NCBI GenBank assembly: GCA_003331585.1 | Contig: QOPG01000003.1 | Coordinates: 1-64,000 of the forward strand | DNA: 64,000 bases | Direction: 5' to 3' | Source: Gammaproteobacteria bacterium | GTDB lineage: Bacteria > Pseudomonadota > Gammaproteobacteria > Steroidobacterales > Woeseiaceae | Part shown: positions 16,248 through 25,082 of the stretch, in pieces | How positions within the stretch are numbered: the first letter of the stretch is position 1 | Layout of the letters: each line of letters opens with the position of its first letter | Program-made: the position numbers and the translations under genes | Notes under the pieces: model-generated | What the model saw: only the letters and a program-made list of their open reading frames with translations | Database searches by the model: none | Told to the model about the DNA's origin: nothing

Positions 16248-16379
16248 ATGTTTGGGCTGCCATTTGAGACATCCATTCTTGTTTTTGGATTTCCAGTATT
16301 CTGGATAATTTATACACTGATTTTTTTGTATTTATCACGGTCATGGAAACAAAAATATAAAGAAAAGGATCAAGTTTGA
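16248..16379 (+). CDS. 43-residue membrane protein coupled to the downstream symporter
   Basis: Small ORF with ATG at 16248 preceded by TTGAGGATTGCT, which contains a GAGG Shine-Dalgarno. The product has a short N terminus (MFGLPFETS), one hydrophobic helix (ILVFGFPVFWIIYTLIFLYL), then a basic tail (SRSWKQKYKEKDQV). Its stop overlaps the TTG start of the symporter (TTGA). Small hydrophobic partners (DUF3311, or YhdT of the YhdT-PanF pair) commonly precede sodium:solute symporter genes in this arrangement. The FGFP..W pattern is reminiscent of them, but I cannot confirm the family. The Shine-Dalgarno, overlap and coherent topology make it a real gene. Confidence 0.72.
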   Translation: MFGLPFETSILVFGFPVFWIIYTLIFLYLSRSWKQKYKEKDQV

Positions 16380-17938
16380 ATACAACGGTTATTGTTTTCT
16401 TGGTTCTCTATTACATCATCGTGCTCGGCATTGGATATTGGGCATTAAGAAGTGGCGGAAGTGATGATTTAGAAGGGTATCTTCTCGGCGGAAGAAAAAT
16501 AGGGCCGGCAACAACAGCATTAACTTTACAAACAACATCGATGAGCGGCTTTATGTTTCTCGGAGCAGGAAGCCTTGGGTATATTCAAGGTTATTATGCG
16601 CTTTGGTTTGCTGCGGGAGATATCGGAGGTGGAGTTCTAAATTTTTCGATAATTGGGAGAAGAATGAGAAAAATTTCTCAATTATTTGGAGCTCTTACTG
16701 CTATTGAGTATTTAGAGAAGAGATACCCTTCAACTTCATTAAGAATATTTTCAGGATTGCTAACAATTTCATTACTTGGGTTTTATGTCCTTGCACAGTT
16801 TATCGCCGGTGGCAAAGGAATGGCGTTAGTAACTGGCATGCCCTATCCAGTAGCATTGGCTATTGCAGTCTCTATTATAGTTCTTTATACATTCATGGGG
16901 GGCTATCTAGCTGTTGCATACACTGATTTTTTCCAAAGTTTAATAATGCTATTCGGTGTTATGTGGATATTTATTGCAATTCTTATAGAGCTCGGAGGTT
17001 TTAATAATGCAAACAATATGGTCGGTAATTTAGATCCCAGTTTATTATCTATTTGGGGTAAAGATTTGGGTTTTGAGGGTCAATGGGGCGTAGTTGCTGG
17101 TGCTCTAATGATTTTTTCTATTGGCTACCTCGGGTGGCCTCATGTTGTGACAAGACACATGGCGATGAAATGTCCTTCTACAGCAAGAGAAGCCGGTGCT
17201 TGGGCAACTATATGGAATTTATTTTTTGTTCCTACTCCTTATTTAATTGGAATTTTTGCAATTTTAGTAATTCCAGATATAAGTGATCCAGAAATGGCAA
17301 TTTTCGAAGTAGCTGGAAAATTATTACCCTCTGCAGCGACTGGTTTGGTAATGGCTGCGATAATGGCCGCAATTATGTCTACAGCCGATTCATTGTTACT
17401 GCAGACAGGAACTATTGCTGCAAGAGATCTCTATGAAAGATTTCTTAATCCAAGCGCGTCCGAGAAACAGATGGTTATTGTCTCAAGAGCTTTAGTGTTA
17501 ATAATAGCTTTCATAGGTTATTTCGTTGCATTGGTTGAGCCACCGTCTGTATTTAATGTAGTTATTTTTGCAACATCAGTACTTGGAAGTGCTTTTTTAC
17601 CTGCCTATGTTTGTGCAGTATGGTGGAGAAAAGCAAATACACCCGGTGCAATGGCATCAATCGTTACTGGATCATTGGTGGCATTTGTTTGGGAGTATCT
17701 TTCATTATCAGTTGTAACAACTATTGCACCAATGGTGGCAGGTGTTTTCTGCTCTAGTATTACAATGATTGTTGTTAGTCTTTTAACTCAAAAAAAATTC
17801 CCTGTACCGCCTGAGATTATTGAGTTAATTGATGAGGCCTCAAAAGTAAGACCAATTCCAAAAAAATTTATTCACAATGAATCCATTAATTCGAATGAAT
17901 CTATTGAGATCACAAATCATTTGAAGGGTAAAAAATGA
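16376..17938 (+). CDS. Sodium:solute symporter family protein
   Basis: Na+-coupled symporter of the SSS family (PutP/PanF/Mct type), 520 residues, about 13 membrane helices. Visible features: an N-terminal helix, YLLGGRKIGPATTALTLQTT at 39-58 with the substrate/Na+ site region, LQTTSMSGFMFLGAGSLGY, and MAAIMAAIMSTADSLLLQTG, the conserved Na+-binding helix with Ser/Thr. It starts at TTG 16376 within the stop of the 43-residue gene and ends in ATGA shared with the next gene, so three genes are translationally chained. The substrate is unknown. A phospho-lyase-like aminotransferase lies upstream and an amidohydrolase downstream. Confidence 0.9.
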   Translation: MNTTVIVFLVLYYIIVLGIGYWALRSGGSDDLEGYLLGGRKIGPATTALTLQTTSMSGFMFLGAGSLGYIQGYYALWFAAGDIGGGVLNFSIIGRRMRKISQLFGALTAIEYLEKRYPSTSLRIFSGLLTISLLGFYVLAQFIAGGKGMALVTGMPYPVALAIAVSIIVLYTFMGGYLAVAYTDFFQSLIMLFGVMWIFIAILIELGGFNNANNMVGNLDPSLLSIWGKDLGFEGQWGVVAGALMIFSIGYLGWPHVVTRHMAMKCPSTAREAGAWATIWNLFFVPTPYLIGIFAILVIPDISDPEMAIFEVAGKLLPSAATGLVMAAIMAAIMSTADSLLLQTGTIAARDLYERFLNPSASEKQMVIVSRALVLIIAFIGYFVALVEPPSVFNVVIFATSVLGSAFLPAYVCAVWWRKANTPGAMASIVTGSLVAFVWEYLSLSVVTTIAPMVAGVFCSSITMIVVSLLTQKKFPVPPEIIELIDEASKVRPIPKKFIHNESINSNESIEITNHLKGKK

Positions 17939-18432
17939 ATAAAAAAGAAAATTTAAAATTGATAAATAAAAACATTTCTTCGGAGGATGCGATCAACATA
18001 GCAAAATCCAATAATATGTTTGGTGATGCATTTAATATCGGAGAATCATTTTATCCGTATTTCCATTTTCAAGTGAATTATCAGGCTCCTTTCTTGCTTG
18101 CACGAAAACAATTAAAAATAGATTGTTTGATAGACGGATTGAATGGACAGGCGGCAACCAGCGATATATTTCTACTTAAAAATATCGAAGCATATAGTGA
18201 TGATATTCTAAATAAAAAAGTTAACAGAGAGCGTGCCCAAATATCAGGAAAAAGATATGTAATAAATAGCTTAAGTCGAAAATTCAAATCAATATCAAAT
18301 TTTAATGTAATCATGAATTTTAAATCGACAGTATATAAATCTTTTTGGGTAATAGAATATGAAAATATTTCACTCATTGTTGATTCGATTAATGGGTCAC
18401 AAAAAGTAATAGAATTAAGCGATGCTGTCTGA
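17935..18432 (+). CDS. Uncharacterised protein chained to the symporter
   Basis: 165 residues, start ATG overlapping the symporter stop (ATGA). No signal peptide or membrane helix is seen, so it should be cytoplasmic. The sequence begins with lysine-rich MNKKENLKLINKN, then has a possible alternating alpha/beta pattern with FYPYFHFQVNYQAPFLLARKQLKIDCLIDGLNGQ and a C-terminal hairpin-like stretch WVIEYENISLIVDSINGSQKVIEL that recalls PepSY-type repeats. I do not recognise the family. Its coupling to the symporter suggests a role in regulating or assisting transport. No other evidence supports a function. Confidence 0.7.
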   Translation: MNKKENLKLINKNISSEDAINIAKSNNMFGDAFNIGESFYPYFHFQVNYQAPFLLARKQLKIDCLIDGLNGQAATSDIFLLKNIEAYSDDILNKKVNRERAQISGKRYVINSLSRKFKSISNFNVIMNFKSTVYKSFWVIEYENISLIVDSINGSQKVIELSDAV

Positions 18433-18469
18433 CAATATAATTGGTTATTCTAAGTTAAGGTAAAAATTT

Positions 18470-20158
18470 ATGGGAAAATTTTCTAGGAGATATTTTTTAG
18501 GCGGTACAGCCGCAGCTTTACCATTGGGTATAAGTGGTGGGTTATCGAGCAAGAGAGTCTCAGCAGCTTATGTAGCAGGTCAAGCAGATATATTGGTAGT
18601 TGGAAAAATTCTTACTATGAATACATATAATCCAGTCGCTGAGGCAATGACAATAAAAGGAGATAGAATACAAGCTATAGGAGATCTCGAAGAAGTAATG
18701 CCTTTTGTTGGTGCTAGCACGCAAAGAATAGATGCTTCTGAATATACAATCACACCAGGTTTTATAGACTCACACAGTCATCCATTATTCGCAGAAGAAG
18801 CAGTAGGCGTTAATGTGAACTTAGCTAGAATTGAAGATGTAAAGCGTGCGCTGGCTCAACAAGCGGCAAAAACACCTCCAGGTCACTGGGTAAGGGGAGT
18901 TATGTATGACGATACTAAATTTATCGATGAACGAGCACTCAATAAAAATGACATTGATTCTGTTGTAAAAAATCATCCTGTTTATGTTGCGCATAGAGGG
19001 GGCCACACTGCCGTAGTTAATTCTAAAGCGTTTGAAATTGCAGGCGTAACGATTGATACACCAGATCCTATAGGAGGAAAATTCTACCGTGAAAATGGTG
19101 AACTCACTGGAAAGGTTGCTGAACATGCAATTGATGTTTTCTTTAAGGTCGGTACTTGGCCAATAATGGACAGATCTATAAGACAGGAGGCTGCCAGAAT
19201 AAGCTCTAAGAATATGGCTGCATCAGGACTCACATCTACAACTGATGCAAGTGGAAACAGAGATGATCTTATCGCATACCAAGATGCAAGAAGAGATAAC
19301 CAGCTTTATTTTAGATTGTCATTTATGCCAAGTGGTGGAAGCAAGGTTTTTAGTGGGCTAAAGACAGCTGGGATTGGATCAGGTTATGGCGATGAAATGA
19401 TAAGAATTGGTGCGGTTAAATATTCAGCCGATGGCTCAGCTTCAGAGAGGACAATGAGTATGAGTACTCCTTATGAAGGAAAACCCGATGATTTTGGAAT
19501 ACTGACAATGACTCAGGATGAGATCTATGATGCTGTAGATGATGCTGTTGCAAATGATTTCAGAGTGGGTATTCATGCAAATGGAGATATCGCTATAGAT
19601 ATGGTACTTAATGCTTATGAAAAAGTTCTTAAAAATCATCAAGGGAAAAATCCAAGACATCGTATTGAACATTGTTCATTGGTAAATGATAAATTACTTG
19701 CTCGAATCAAAGCTGCCGGAGTAGTTCCAACTCCTTTCTATACTTATGCCCATTATCACGGAAATAAATGGGTAGATTACGGTTACGAAAAAATGCAAAA
19801 TATGTTTGCACATAAGAGTTTCCTAGACGCTGGGATTCCGGTCGCACCGGCTTCAGATTATACTCCAGGTCCTTATGAACCAATGATGGCGATACAAAGT
19901 ATGGTCACTAGAAAAGATACAAGAGGTCGTGTCTGGGGATCTAACCAAAAAATCTCAGTATCCGATGCAATGCGAATATGTACCATGCATGGCGCTTATG
20001 CCTCTTTTGAAGAAAATATTAAAGGATCATTAGTTGCAGGTAAACTTGCAGATTTTGTGATTTTAGAAAAGGACCCTCACAACGTAAATCCAGATGAGAT
20101 TGCGAATATCAAGATACTTAAAACTGTGCTTGGAGGGAGAACAACATTTGAAGCATAA
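18470..20158 (+). CDS. Tat-exported amidohydrolase (YtcJ-like)
   Basis: Second YtcJ-like amidohydrolase, 562 residues, here with a twin-arginine signal (GKFSRRYFLGGTAAALPLG, cleavage near VSAA) instead of a lipobox. Metal-site motifs: DSHSHPLF (HxH, about residue 101), YSADGSASERTM, IHANGDIAIDMVLNAYEK, RIEHCSLV, and ASDYTPGPYEPMMAIQSMVTRK. It ends with GKLADFVILEKDPHNVNPDEI, typical of the family C terminus. Export in folded form fits a metalloenzyme that acquires its metal in the cytoplasm. It is 37 bp after the small gene at 17935 and followed by the longest gene-free stretch in the window. The substrate is unknown. Confidence 0.9.
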   Translation: MGKFSRRYFLGGTAAALPLGISGGLSSKRVSAAYVAGQADILVVGKILTMNTYNPVAEAMTIKGDRIQAIGDLEEVMPFVGASTQRIDASEYTITPGFIDSHSHPLFAEEAVGVNVNLARIEDVKRALAQQAAKTPPGHWVRGVMYDDTKFIDERALNKNDIDSVVKNHPVYVAHRGGHTAVVNSKAFEIAGVTIDTPDPIGGKFYRENGELTGKVAEHAIDVFFKVGTWPIMDRSIRQEAARISSKNMAASGLTSTTDASGNRDDLIAYQDARRDNQLYFRLSFMPSGGSKVFSGLKTAGIGSGYGDEMIRIGAVKYSADGSASERTMSMSTPYEGKPDDFGILTMTQDEIYDAVDDAVANDFRVGIHANGDIAIDMVLNAYEKVLKNHQGKNPRHRIEHCSLVNDKLLARIKAAGVVPTPFYTYAHYHGNKWVDYGYEKMQNMFAHKSFLDAGIPVAPASDYTPGPYEPMMAIQSMVTRKDTRGRVWGSNQKISVSDAMRICTMHGAYASFEENIKGSLVAGKLADFVILEKDPHNVNPDEIANIKILKTVLGGRTTFEA

Positions 20159-20508
20159 CGCAGTAATTTTTTGACCGTTTCAAGCGAATAATTTACTAAG
20201 AAAATTGAATTCTATTTCACAATGTAAACCATTATTTTTTTAGTTGTAGTAATCATTTAATTAATAATTTATATTGCCTCATAAGTTGTACTTATAATCA
20301 CAATTTGAGGGAATTAACGCAAAAAACACCAATAATTTTATTGGTTATAAGTTACTGATAAATATATTATTTTTTTGTATTAATTTGGGATTAAAAAATA
20401 AATTAAATTATCATAAAGAATGAGTTGAAAAATTTGATTGCGCAACAATTATATTTTTTGTAAATCTAGATAAATTTAATTAAAAATATTTAAAAGGACA
20501 CACTTGGG
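20159..20508. other. 350-bp AT-rich gene-free region upstream of the cytochrome oxidase operon
   Basis: No ORF or RNA gene is seen. The region must hold the promoter of the oxidase operon and the end of the amidohydrolase transcript. Visible structure: a perfect 6-bp dyad ATAAGT-TGT-ACTTAT (20281-20295), a 7-bp stem at 20328-20345, and the palindrome TTGCGCAA (20438-20445) set in TTGATTGCGCAACAA. A TTGAAA (20425-20430) and TATATT (20450-20455) are 19 bp apart and could be weak -35 and -10 elements. AAAAGGACAC precedes the cox start. Confidence 0.5.
20328..20345. repeat. Short hairpin in the cox upstream region
   Basis: ACCAATA (20328-20334) and TATTGGT (20339-20345) form a perfect 7-bp stem with a 4-nt loop. 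No T tract follows, so termination is unlikely. A leader hairpin or an operator of the oxidase operon is possible. Confidence 0.3.
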
Positions 20509-21867
20509 ATGCCCATTGCAATTGCTCTAATTTTATTAGTTGTTGGTTCAGTTATATTTCATTTGGTTAGTCCTTGGTGGTTCACACCACTTGCATCTAA
20601 TTGGGGTGCCATCGACGACACAATTGATTTGACTTTCTGGGTCACTGGCTTTGTTTTTGTAGCAGTGAACTTATTTATGGCCTATGCGGTCATAAAATAT
20701 AGAACGGAGCCCGGTAAGAAAGCCAAATATGATCCTGAAAATCACAAACTTGAAAAATGGCTTACAATTTTTACTAGTATAGGAATTGTTGCCATGTTGG
20801 CTCCAGGGTTATTGGTTTGGGGAAGATTTGTGGATGTTCCTGAGAATGCTATGCAGGTTGAAGTATTGGCTCAGCAGTGGCATTGGAGTTACCGATTACC
20901 AGGAGAAGATGGCGAATTTGGAAACGTAAGTGCTAAGCTAATTACTGACGAAAACCCATTTGGTATGGATTACGATGATCCTGTGGGTCAAGATGACATT
21001 CTCATAAGCAGTCCAGAGCTTCATCTCCCTCTCAATGTTCCAGTAAATTTAAACCTTCGTGCGAAAGACGTATTGCACAATTTTACTGTGGCTGAGTTCA
21101 GAGTAAAAATGGATATGGTGCCAGGAATGGTGACTAGCCTTTGGTTTACTCCAACAAAATTAGGAAGGTATGATCTTCTTTGTGAAGAATTATGCGGAAT
21201 AGCTCATCATGCAATGAGGGGTGCGGTTATAGTGGACGAGGTCCAAGATTTTGAGAATTGGGTTGCATCTCACCCAACTTTAAATGATACACAAGTACGC
21301 ATGGCTTATGACGCAGACCCAGGTGCAGCAGCATCTCAATATGCAGTGTGCGCAGCATGCCATGGGCAACAAGGTGAAGGAATGGTTGTTTTAAATGCAC
21401 CAAAAATATCTGGTCAAAGTGAATGGTATTTAAGAAAGCAATTAGAAAACTACAAGAATGGCGTACGAGGCACCCATAAAGATGATGTTTACGGACAACA
21501 AATGGCGCCAATGAGTATGACTTTATTTAATGATGAAGCCATGGATAATGTTATCTCACATATTCAAAGTTTTCCTGATAATCCAGCACCAAAATCCATT
21601 ACTGGTGATATAGAAAAGGGGAAAGAGACATATGCAGTATGTGCATATTGCCATGGGCAACAAGGTGAAGGAATAAAGGCGATGAATGCACCTCGAATGT
21701 CCGGCATGACAGATTGGTACCTTGAGAGACAATTACAAAATTTCAAAAAAGGGATAAGGGGTCAACATCCTGAAGATTATTATGGAAAACAAATGGGATT
21801 CATGGCGAGAATATTACAAGACGATAAGAAAATTAGAGATCTTGTGGCTTACATGAATACATTTTAA
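20509..21867 (+). CDS. Cytochrome c oxidase subunit II with two C-terminal cytochrome c domains
   Basis: CuA subunit of a heme-copper oxidase, 452 residues. Two N-terminal helices (about 5-20 and 41-62, plus one near 87-104) precede a periplasmic cupredoxin domain with CuA ligands H190 (LHNFTVAEF), C225, C229, H233 and M236 (CEELCGIAHHAM). Two tandem cytochrome c domains follow, with heme motifs CAACH (281-285) and CAYCH (378-382). Ordinary subunit II ends after the CuA domain (caa3-type enzymes add one heme domain); two are uncommon. The heme domains would take electrons directly from a donor and feed CuA. Start ATG 20509 with AAAAGGACAC upstream. First gene of a five-gene operon. Confidence 0.95.
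   Translation: MPIAIALILLVVGSVIFHLVSPWWFTPLASNWGAIDDTIDLTFWVTGFVFVAVNLFMAYAVIKYRTEPGKKAKYDPENHKLEKWLTIFTSIGIVAMLAPGLLVWGRFVDVPENAMQVEVLAQQWHWSYRLPGEDGEFGNVSAKLITDENPFGMDYDDPVGQDDILISSPELHLPLNVPVNLNLRAKDVLHNFTVAEFRVKMDMVPGMVTSLWFTPTKLGRYDLLCEELCGIAHHAMRGAVIVDEVQDFENWVASHPTLNDTQVRMAYDADPGAAASQYAVCAACHGQQGEGMVVLNAPKISGQSEWYLRKQLENYKNGVRGTHKDDVYGQQMAPMSMTLFNDEAMDNVISHIQSFPDNPAPKSITGDIEKGKETYAVCAYCHGQQGEGIKAMNAPRMSGMTDWYLERQLQNFKKGIRGQHPEDYYGKQMGFMARILQDDKKIRDLVAYMNTF
21358..21674 (+). repeat. 26-nt perfect direct repeat inside the tandem cytochrome c domains
   Basis: The 26 nt covering the end of CxxCH and the following GQQGEG codons are identical at 21358-21383 and 21649-21674, exactly 291 nt (97 codons) apart. 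Codon identity over this length suggests recent duplication or gene conversion of the heme domain rather than protein-level conservation alone. Confidence 0.8.
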
Positions 21868-21894
21868 ATTATTTATTAAATTAGGGGGAGATGG

Positions 21895-23664
21895 ATGTCT
21901 TACGTAGCATTAGTTGATCGTGATCACGAGCAAGATCATCATGATCCAGATACTTTTTTAACCAAATATGTATGGAGTCAAGACCACAAGGTTATTGCCA
22001 TTCAATATGGTGGTCTCGCTATACTGGTTGGTGTAGTCGCTCTGGTCTTATCAGTTTTAATGAGATTGCAATTAGGGTTTCCAAATGAATTTGCTTTAAT
22101 AAATCCTGAAAGTTATTACCAATTTGTAACCATGCATGGAATGATAATGGTTGTTTATCTTCTAACTGCCCTATTTCTCGGGGGCTTCGGTAATTACTTA
22201 ATTCCATTGATGTGCGGTTCTAGAGATATGGTTTTTCCATTTTTGAATATGCTAAGCGTATGGGTTTATTTCTTGTCGGTCATAATTCTAATAGCAAGTT
22301 TCTTTGTTCCAGGAGGTGCTACAGGCGCCGGATGGACACTATACCCCCCCCAATCACTATCTGGCGGAACACCTGGTACTGATATGGGAATTATACTGAT
22401 GTTAGTATCGCTTGGTGTATTTATCGTCGCAGCCACAATGGGTGGGTTAAACTACGTAACTACAGTACTTCAGTATCGTTGCAAAGGAATGACATTGATG
22501 AGGTTGCCTCTCTCAGTTTGGGGTATATTTACTGCAACAATACTAGCTTTACTTGCTTTTCCAGCACTTTTGGTGAGCGCGATTATGATGATACTCGATC
22601 ATTCTGTTGGGACTAGTTTCTTTATGCCGGCAATGATCTCTGAAGGTCAGCAGCTAAGCTACAATGATGGAAGCCCTATATTATTTCAGCATCTCTTTTG
22701 GTTCTTCGGTCACCCTGAGGTATACATTGTTGCCTTACCAGCGTTTGGCCTCGTATCAGACGTACTTGCGACTCATGCCAGAAAAAATATCTTCGGTTAC
22801 AGGATGATGGTATGGGCAATACTCGCAATTGGTGGATTAAGTTTCATAGTATGGGCTCATCATATGTATGTCAGTGGAATGAATCCGTATTTTGGCTTCT
22901 TTTTTGCCACAACAACGTTAATTATTGCAGTTCCCACAGCACTAAAGGTATACAACTGGGTTCTAACGTTATGGCAGGGAAATATTCACTTGAGGGTTCC
23001 TATGCTATTCGCGATTGGCTTCATATTTACATTTATCCATGGAGGGCTAACGGGATTATTTTTAGGTAACGTGACCATTGACCTACCTTTATCAGACACT
23101 TATTTTGTTGTTGCGCATTTCCACATGGTTATGGGCGTTTCTCCAGTTCTAGTGGTGTTCGCTTCTATCTATCACTGGTTTCCTTTAATGTCAGGAAAGA
23201 TGTTTAATGAAACATTAGGTAAATGGCACTTTTGGTTAACCTTCTTAGGAGCTTATGCTGTCTATTTACCAATGCACTATCTGGGCTTCCAAGGAGTTCC
23301 TAGGAGATATTTTTCATTAGGTACTACAGACTTTCTTCCAGAATCAGCGCATACCTTAAATGCTAGCATCACAATCTCAGCTATTATCCTAGCTTTAGCT
23401 CAATTACTCTTTTTTATAAATATATTTATAAGTCTACGAAATGGAAAAAAAGCGAAACCAAATTGCTGGGGTGCAACATCACTTGAATGGTTGACTCCTG
23501 ATACGCCTCCAAAGCATGGAAATTGGGGCCATGATCTTCCTGAAGTTCATCGATGGGCTTATGATTATAGTGTTCCTGGGCAAAGCCAAGATTTCACACC
23601 ACAAACTGTTCCTGCTAGTGAAGTTCCTGTTGGTCGAGATCATGGCGTTGATCATGATACTTGA
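21895..23664 (+). CDS. ctaD: Cytochrome c oxidase subunit I
   Basis: Catalytic heme a/heme a3-CuB subunit, 589 residues, 12 core helices. Ligands visible: H81 (TMHGMIMV) and H410 for heme a, H408 (VVAHFHMVMG) for heme a3, H273 (FGHPEVYIVALPAFG), H322 and H323 (WAHHMYVSGM) for CuB. Y277 of HPEVY forms the His-Tyr pair and E275 is the A1-type proton-channel Glu; GNYLIPLMCGSRDM is the D-channel entry. It should therefore be a proton-pumping aa3 oxidase. The strong Shine-Dalgarno AGGGGGAG selects the ATG at 21895 over the out-of-frame ATG at 21891. The His- and Asp-rich N terminus (DRDHEQDHHDPD) and C terminus (GRDHGVDHDT) are unusual. Confidence 0.96.
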   Translation: MSYVALVDRDHEQDHHDPDTFLTKYVWSQDHKVIAIQYGGLAILVGVVALVLSVLMRLQLGFPNEFALINPESYYQFVTMHGMIMVVYLLTALFLGGFGNYLIPLMCGSRDMVFPFLNMLSVWVYFLSVIILIASFFVPGGATGAGWTLYPPQSLSGGTPGTDMGIILMLVSLGVFIVAATMGGLNYVTTVLQYRCKGMTLMRLPLSVWGIFTATILALLAFPALLVSAIMMILDHSVGTSFFMPAMISEGQQLSYNDGSPILFQHLFWFFGHPEVYIVALPAFGLVSDVLATHARKNIFGYRMMVWAILAIGGLSFIVWAHHMYVSGMNPYFGFFFATTTLIIAVPTALKVYNWVLTLWQGNIHLRVPMLFAIGFIFTFIHGGLTGLFLGNVTIDLPLSDTYFVVAHFHMVMGVSPVLVVFASIYHWFPLMSGKMFNETLGKWHFWLTFLGAYAVYLPMHYLGFQGVPRRYFSLGTTDFLPESAHTLNASITISAIILALAQLLFFINIFISLRNGKKAKPNCWGATSLEWLTPDTPPKHGNWGHDLPEVHRWAYDYSVPGQSQDFTPQTVPASEVPVGRDHGVDHDT

Positions 23665-23683
23665 TAATGGAATTTAATAAGTA

Positions 23684-24352
23684 ATGACTATTACATTAAT
23701 TTTTCTTGCATGTATTATGGCAACAGTTATTTTTTGGTTGTTAAGGCAAACTTTTAATATCCAGCCTTGGGTTTCAGATGAGGTTGCGGATGAAGTTACG
23801 GGAATGTCATTGGACTTAAAACCCCAAGCAATTGCACTAACTACATTTATGGCAGTCGCGACATCTCTATTTGCTCTGTTCGCAAGTGCTTACTCACTGA
23901 GAATGGAGATGCCAGATTGGCGACCATTGAATGAACCTATGATTCTTTGGATAAATTCATTCTTTTTAGTTTTAGCAAGTATTGCTTATCAATGGTCACG
24001 AGCAAAAGTAGCATCAACCGATATTGGATCAAAAAAATTGGTGATTGGGTTAGGTATCGCAGGCGTATTTTCAATACTCTTTATTTTTGGTCAATTATCA
24101 GCATGGCAAGAATTGAATTCGAAAGGTCTTTATGTATCCTCAAACCCAGCAGTTGCTTTTTTCTATGTATTTACAGCAATGCATGGGATTCACCTTCTGG
24201 GTGGGCTTTATGTGTGGGCAAGGTCATTAGCAAAAATATATCAAAATCAGGATTTAAGGATTGTTAGAACAAGTGTTGAGTTGTGTACAATTTATTGGCA
24301 TTTTATGCTTCTAGTATGGCTACTTCTCTTTGGTTTGATGATCGCAACTTAA
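23684..24352 (+). CDS. Cytochrome c oxidase subunit III-like protein (first of two)
   Basis: Membrane protein of 222 residues with about six to seven helices, of the heme-copper oxidase subunit III family. Family features are WINSFFLVLASIAYQWSRA (helix III region), GQLSAWQELNSKGLYVSSNP, FFYVFTAMHGIHLLGGLYVW and the C-terminal CTIYWHFMLLVWLLLFGLM. It lies 19 bp after subunit I. Subunit III stabilises the oxidase during turnover and helps proton uptake. The next gene encodes another member, so these two are probably the CoxO/CoxP-like pair found in alternative oxidases. Which of the two binds in the classical position is not decidable here. Confidence 0.9.
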   Translation: MTITLIFLACIMATVIFWLLRQTFNIQPWVSDEVADEVTGMSLDLKPQAIALTTFMAVATSLFALFASAYSLRMEMPDWRPLNEPMILWINSFFLVLASIAYQWSRAKVASTDIGSKKLVIGLGIAGVFSILFIFGQLSAWQELNSKGLYVSSNPAVAFFYVFTAMHGIHLLGGLYVWARSLAKIYQNQDLRIVRTSVELCTIYWHFMLLVWLLLFGLMIAT

Positions 24353-24371
24353 CTTAAATATAGGTAATAAT

Positions 24372-25064
24372 ATGTCAGAAACTTCGATAGTAGAAACACA
24401 AGAACCACTCCAAGAAGGAATGGCGGGAGTTGTTTCAGATTTTTCTTCTGATAAACAGTCTTTTCACGTTCATTGGGGTAAAGCCATGATGTGGATTTTC
24501 TTGCTTAGTGATACCTTTATTTTTAGTAGTTTTCTAATCGGGTATATGACTGTAAGAATGTCCGCGCAAGATCCATGGCCTTTAACAAGTGAGGTCTTTG
24601 CACTGAGTATGGGAGGTGAGCCTATACCATTATTACTGATAGCAATAATGACATTTATTCTTATAACGTCTAGCGGCACTATGGCAATGGCTGTGAATAT
24701 GGGATATCGAAAAGAAAAGAAGAAAACATTCTATCTCATGCTAGCAACAGCAATACTAGGTGCATCGTTTGTCGGAATGCAGGTATTTGAGTGGTCAAAG
24801 TTAATACTAGATGAAGGTGTAAGGCCATGGGCTAATCCAATGGGAGCATCCCAATTTGGTGCAGCGTTTTTTATGATTACCGGTTTTCATGGTATGCATG
24901 TAACTGGCGGCGTAATATATCTACTTGTGGTTGCATTTAGGGTAAAAAATGGATTTTACGAGCGTCGTGGAAATGACTATTCAATCGTCGAAATAGCTGG
25001 ATTATATTGGCACTTTGTAGATTTGGTTTGGGTATTTATTTTTGCATTTTTCTATCTTTGGTAA
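24372..25064 (+). CDS. Cytochrome c oxidase subunit III-like protein (second of two)
   Basis: Second subunit III-family protein, 230 residues. After a polar N-terminal segment of about 30 residues it has FHVHWGKAMMWIFLLSDTFIFSSFLIGY, followed by IMTFILITSSGTMAMAVNMGY, GASFVGMQVFEWSKLI, FFMITGFHGMHVTGGVIYLL and VEIAGLYWHFVDLVWVFIFAFFYLW, which is the standard subunit III series. It is closer to canonical subunit III than the preceding gene. Start ATG with AGGTAATAAT before it, 19 bp after the first copy. Equal spacing and orientation indicate one transcript. Confidence 0.92.
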   Translation: MSETSIVETQEPLQEGMAGVVSDFSSDKQSFHVHWGKAMMWIFLLSDTFIFSSFLIGYMTVRMSAQDPWPLTSEVFALSMGGEPIPLLLIAIMTFILITSSGTMAMAVNMGYRKEKKKTFYLMLATAILGASFVGMQVFEWSKLILDEGVRPWANPMGASQFGAAFFMITGFHGMHVTGGVIYLLVVAFRVKNGFYERRGNDYSIVEIAGLYWHFVDLVWVFIFAFFYLW

Positions 25065-25082
25065 ATAACGGAGTTTATTAAT

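Noticed and set aside
20434..20448. FNR/ANR-like box TTGATTGCGCAACAA before cox
   Set aside because: Only the left half matches TTGAT; the right half is not ATCAA. Kept only as part of the described intergenic region.
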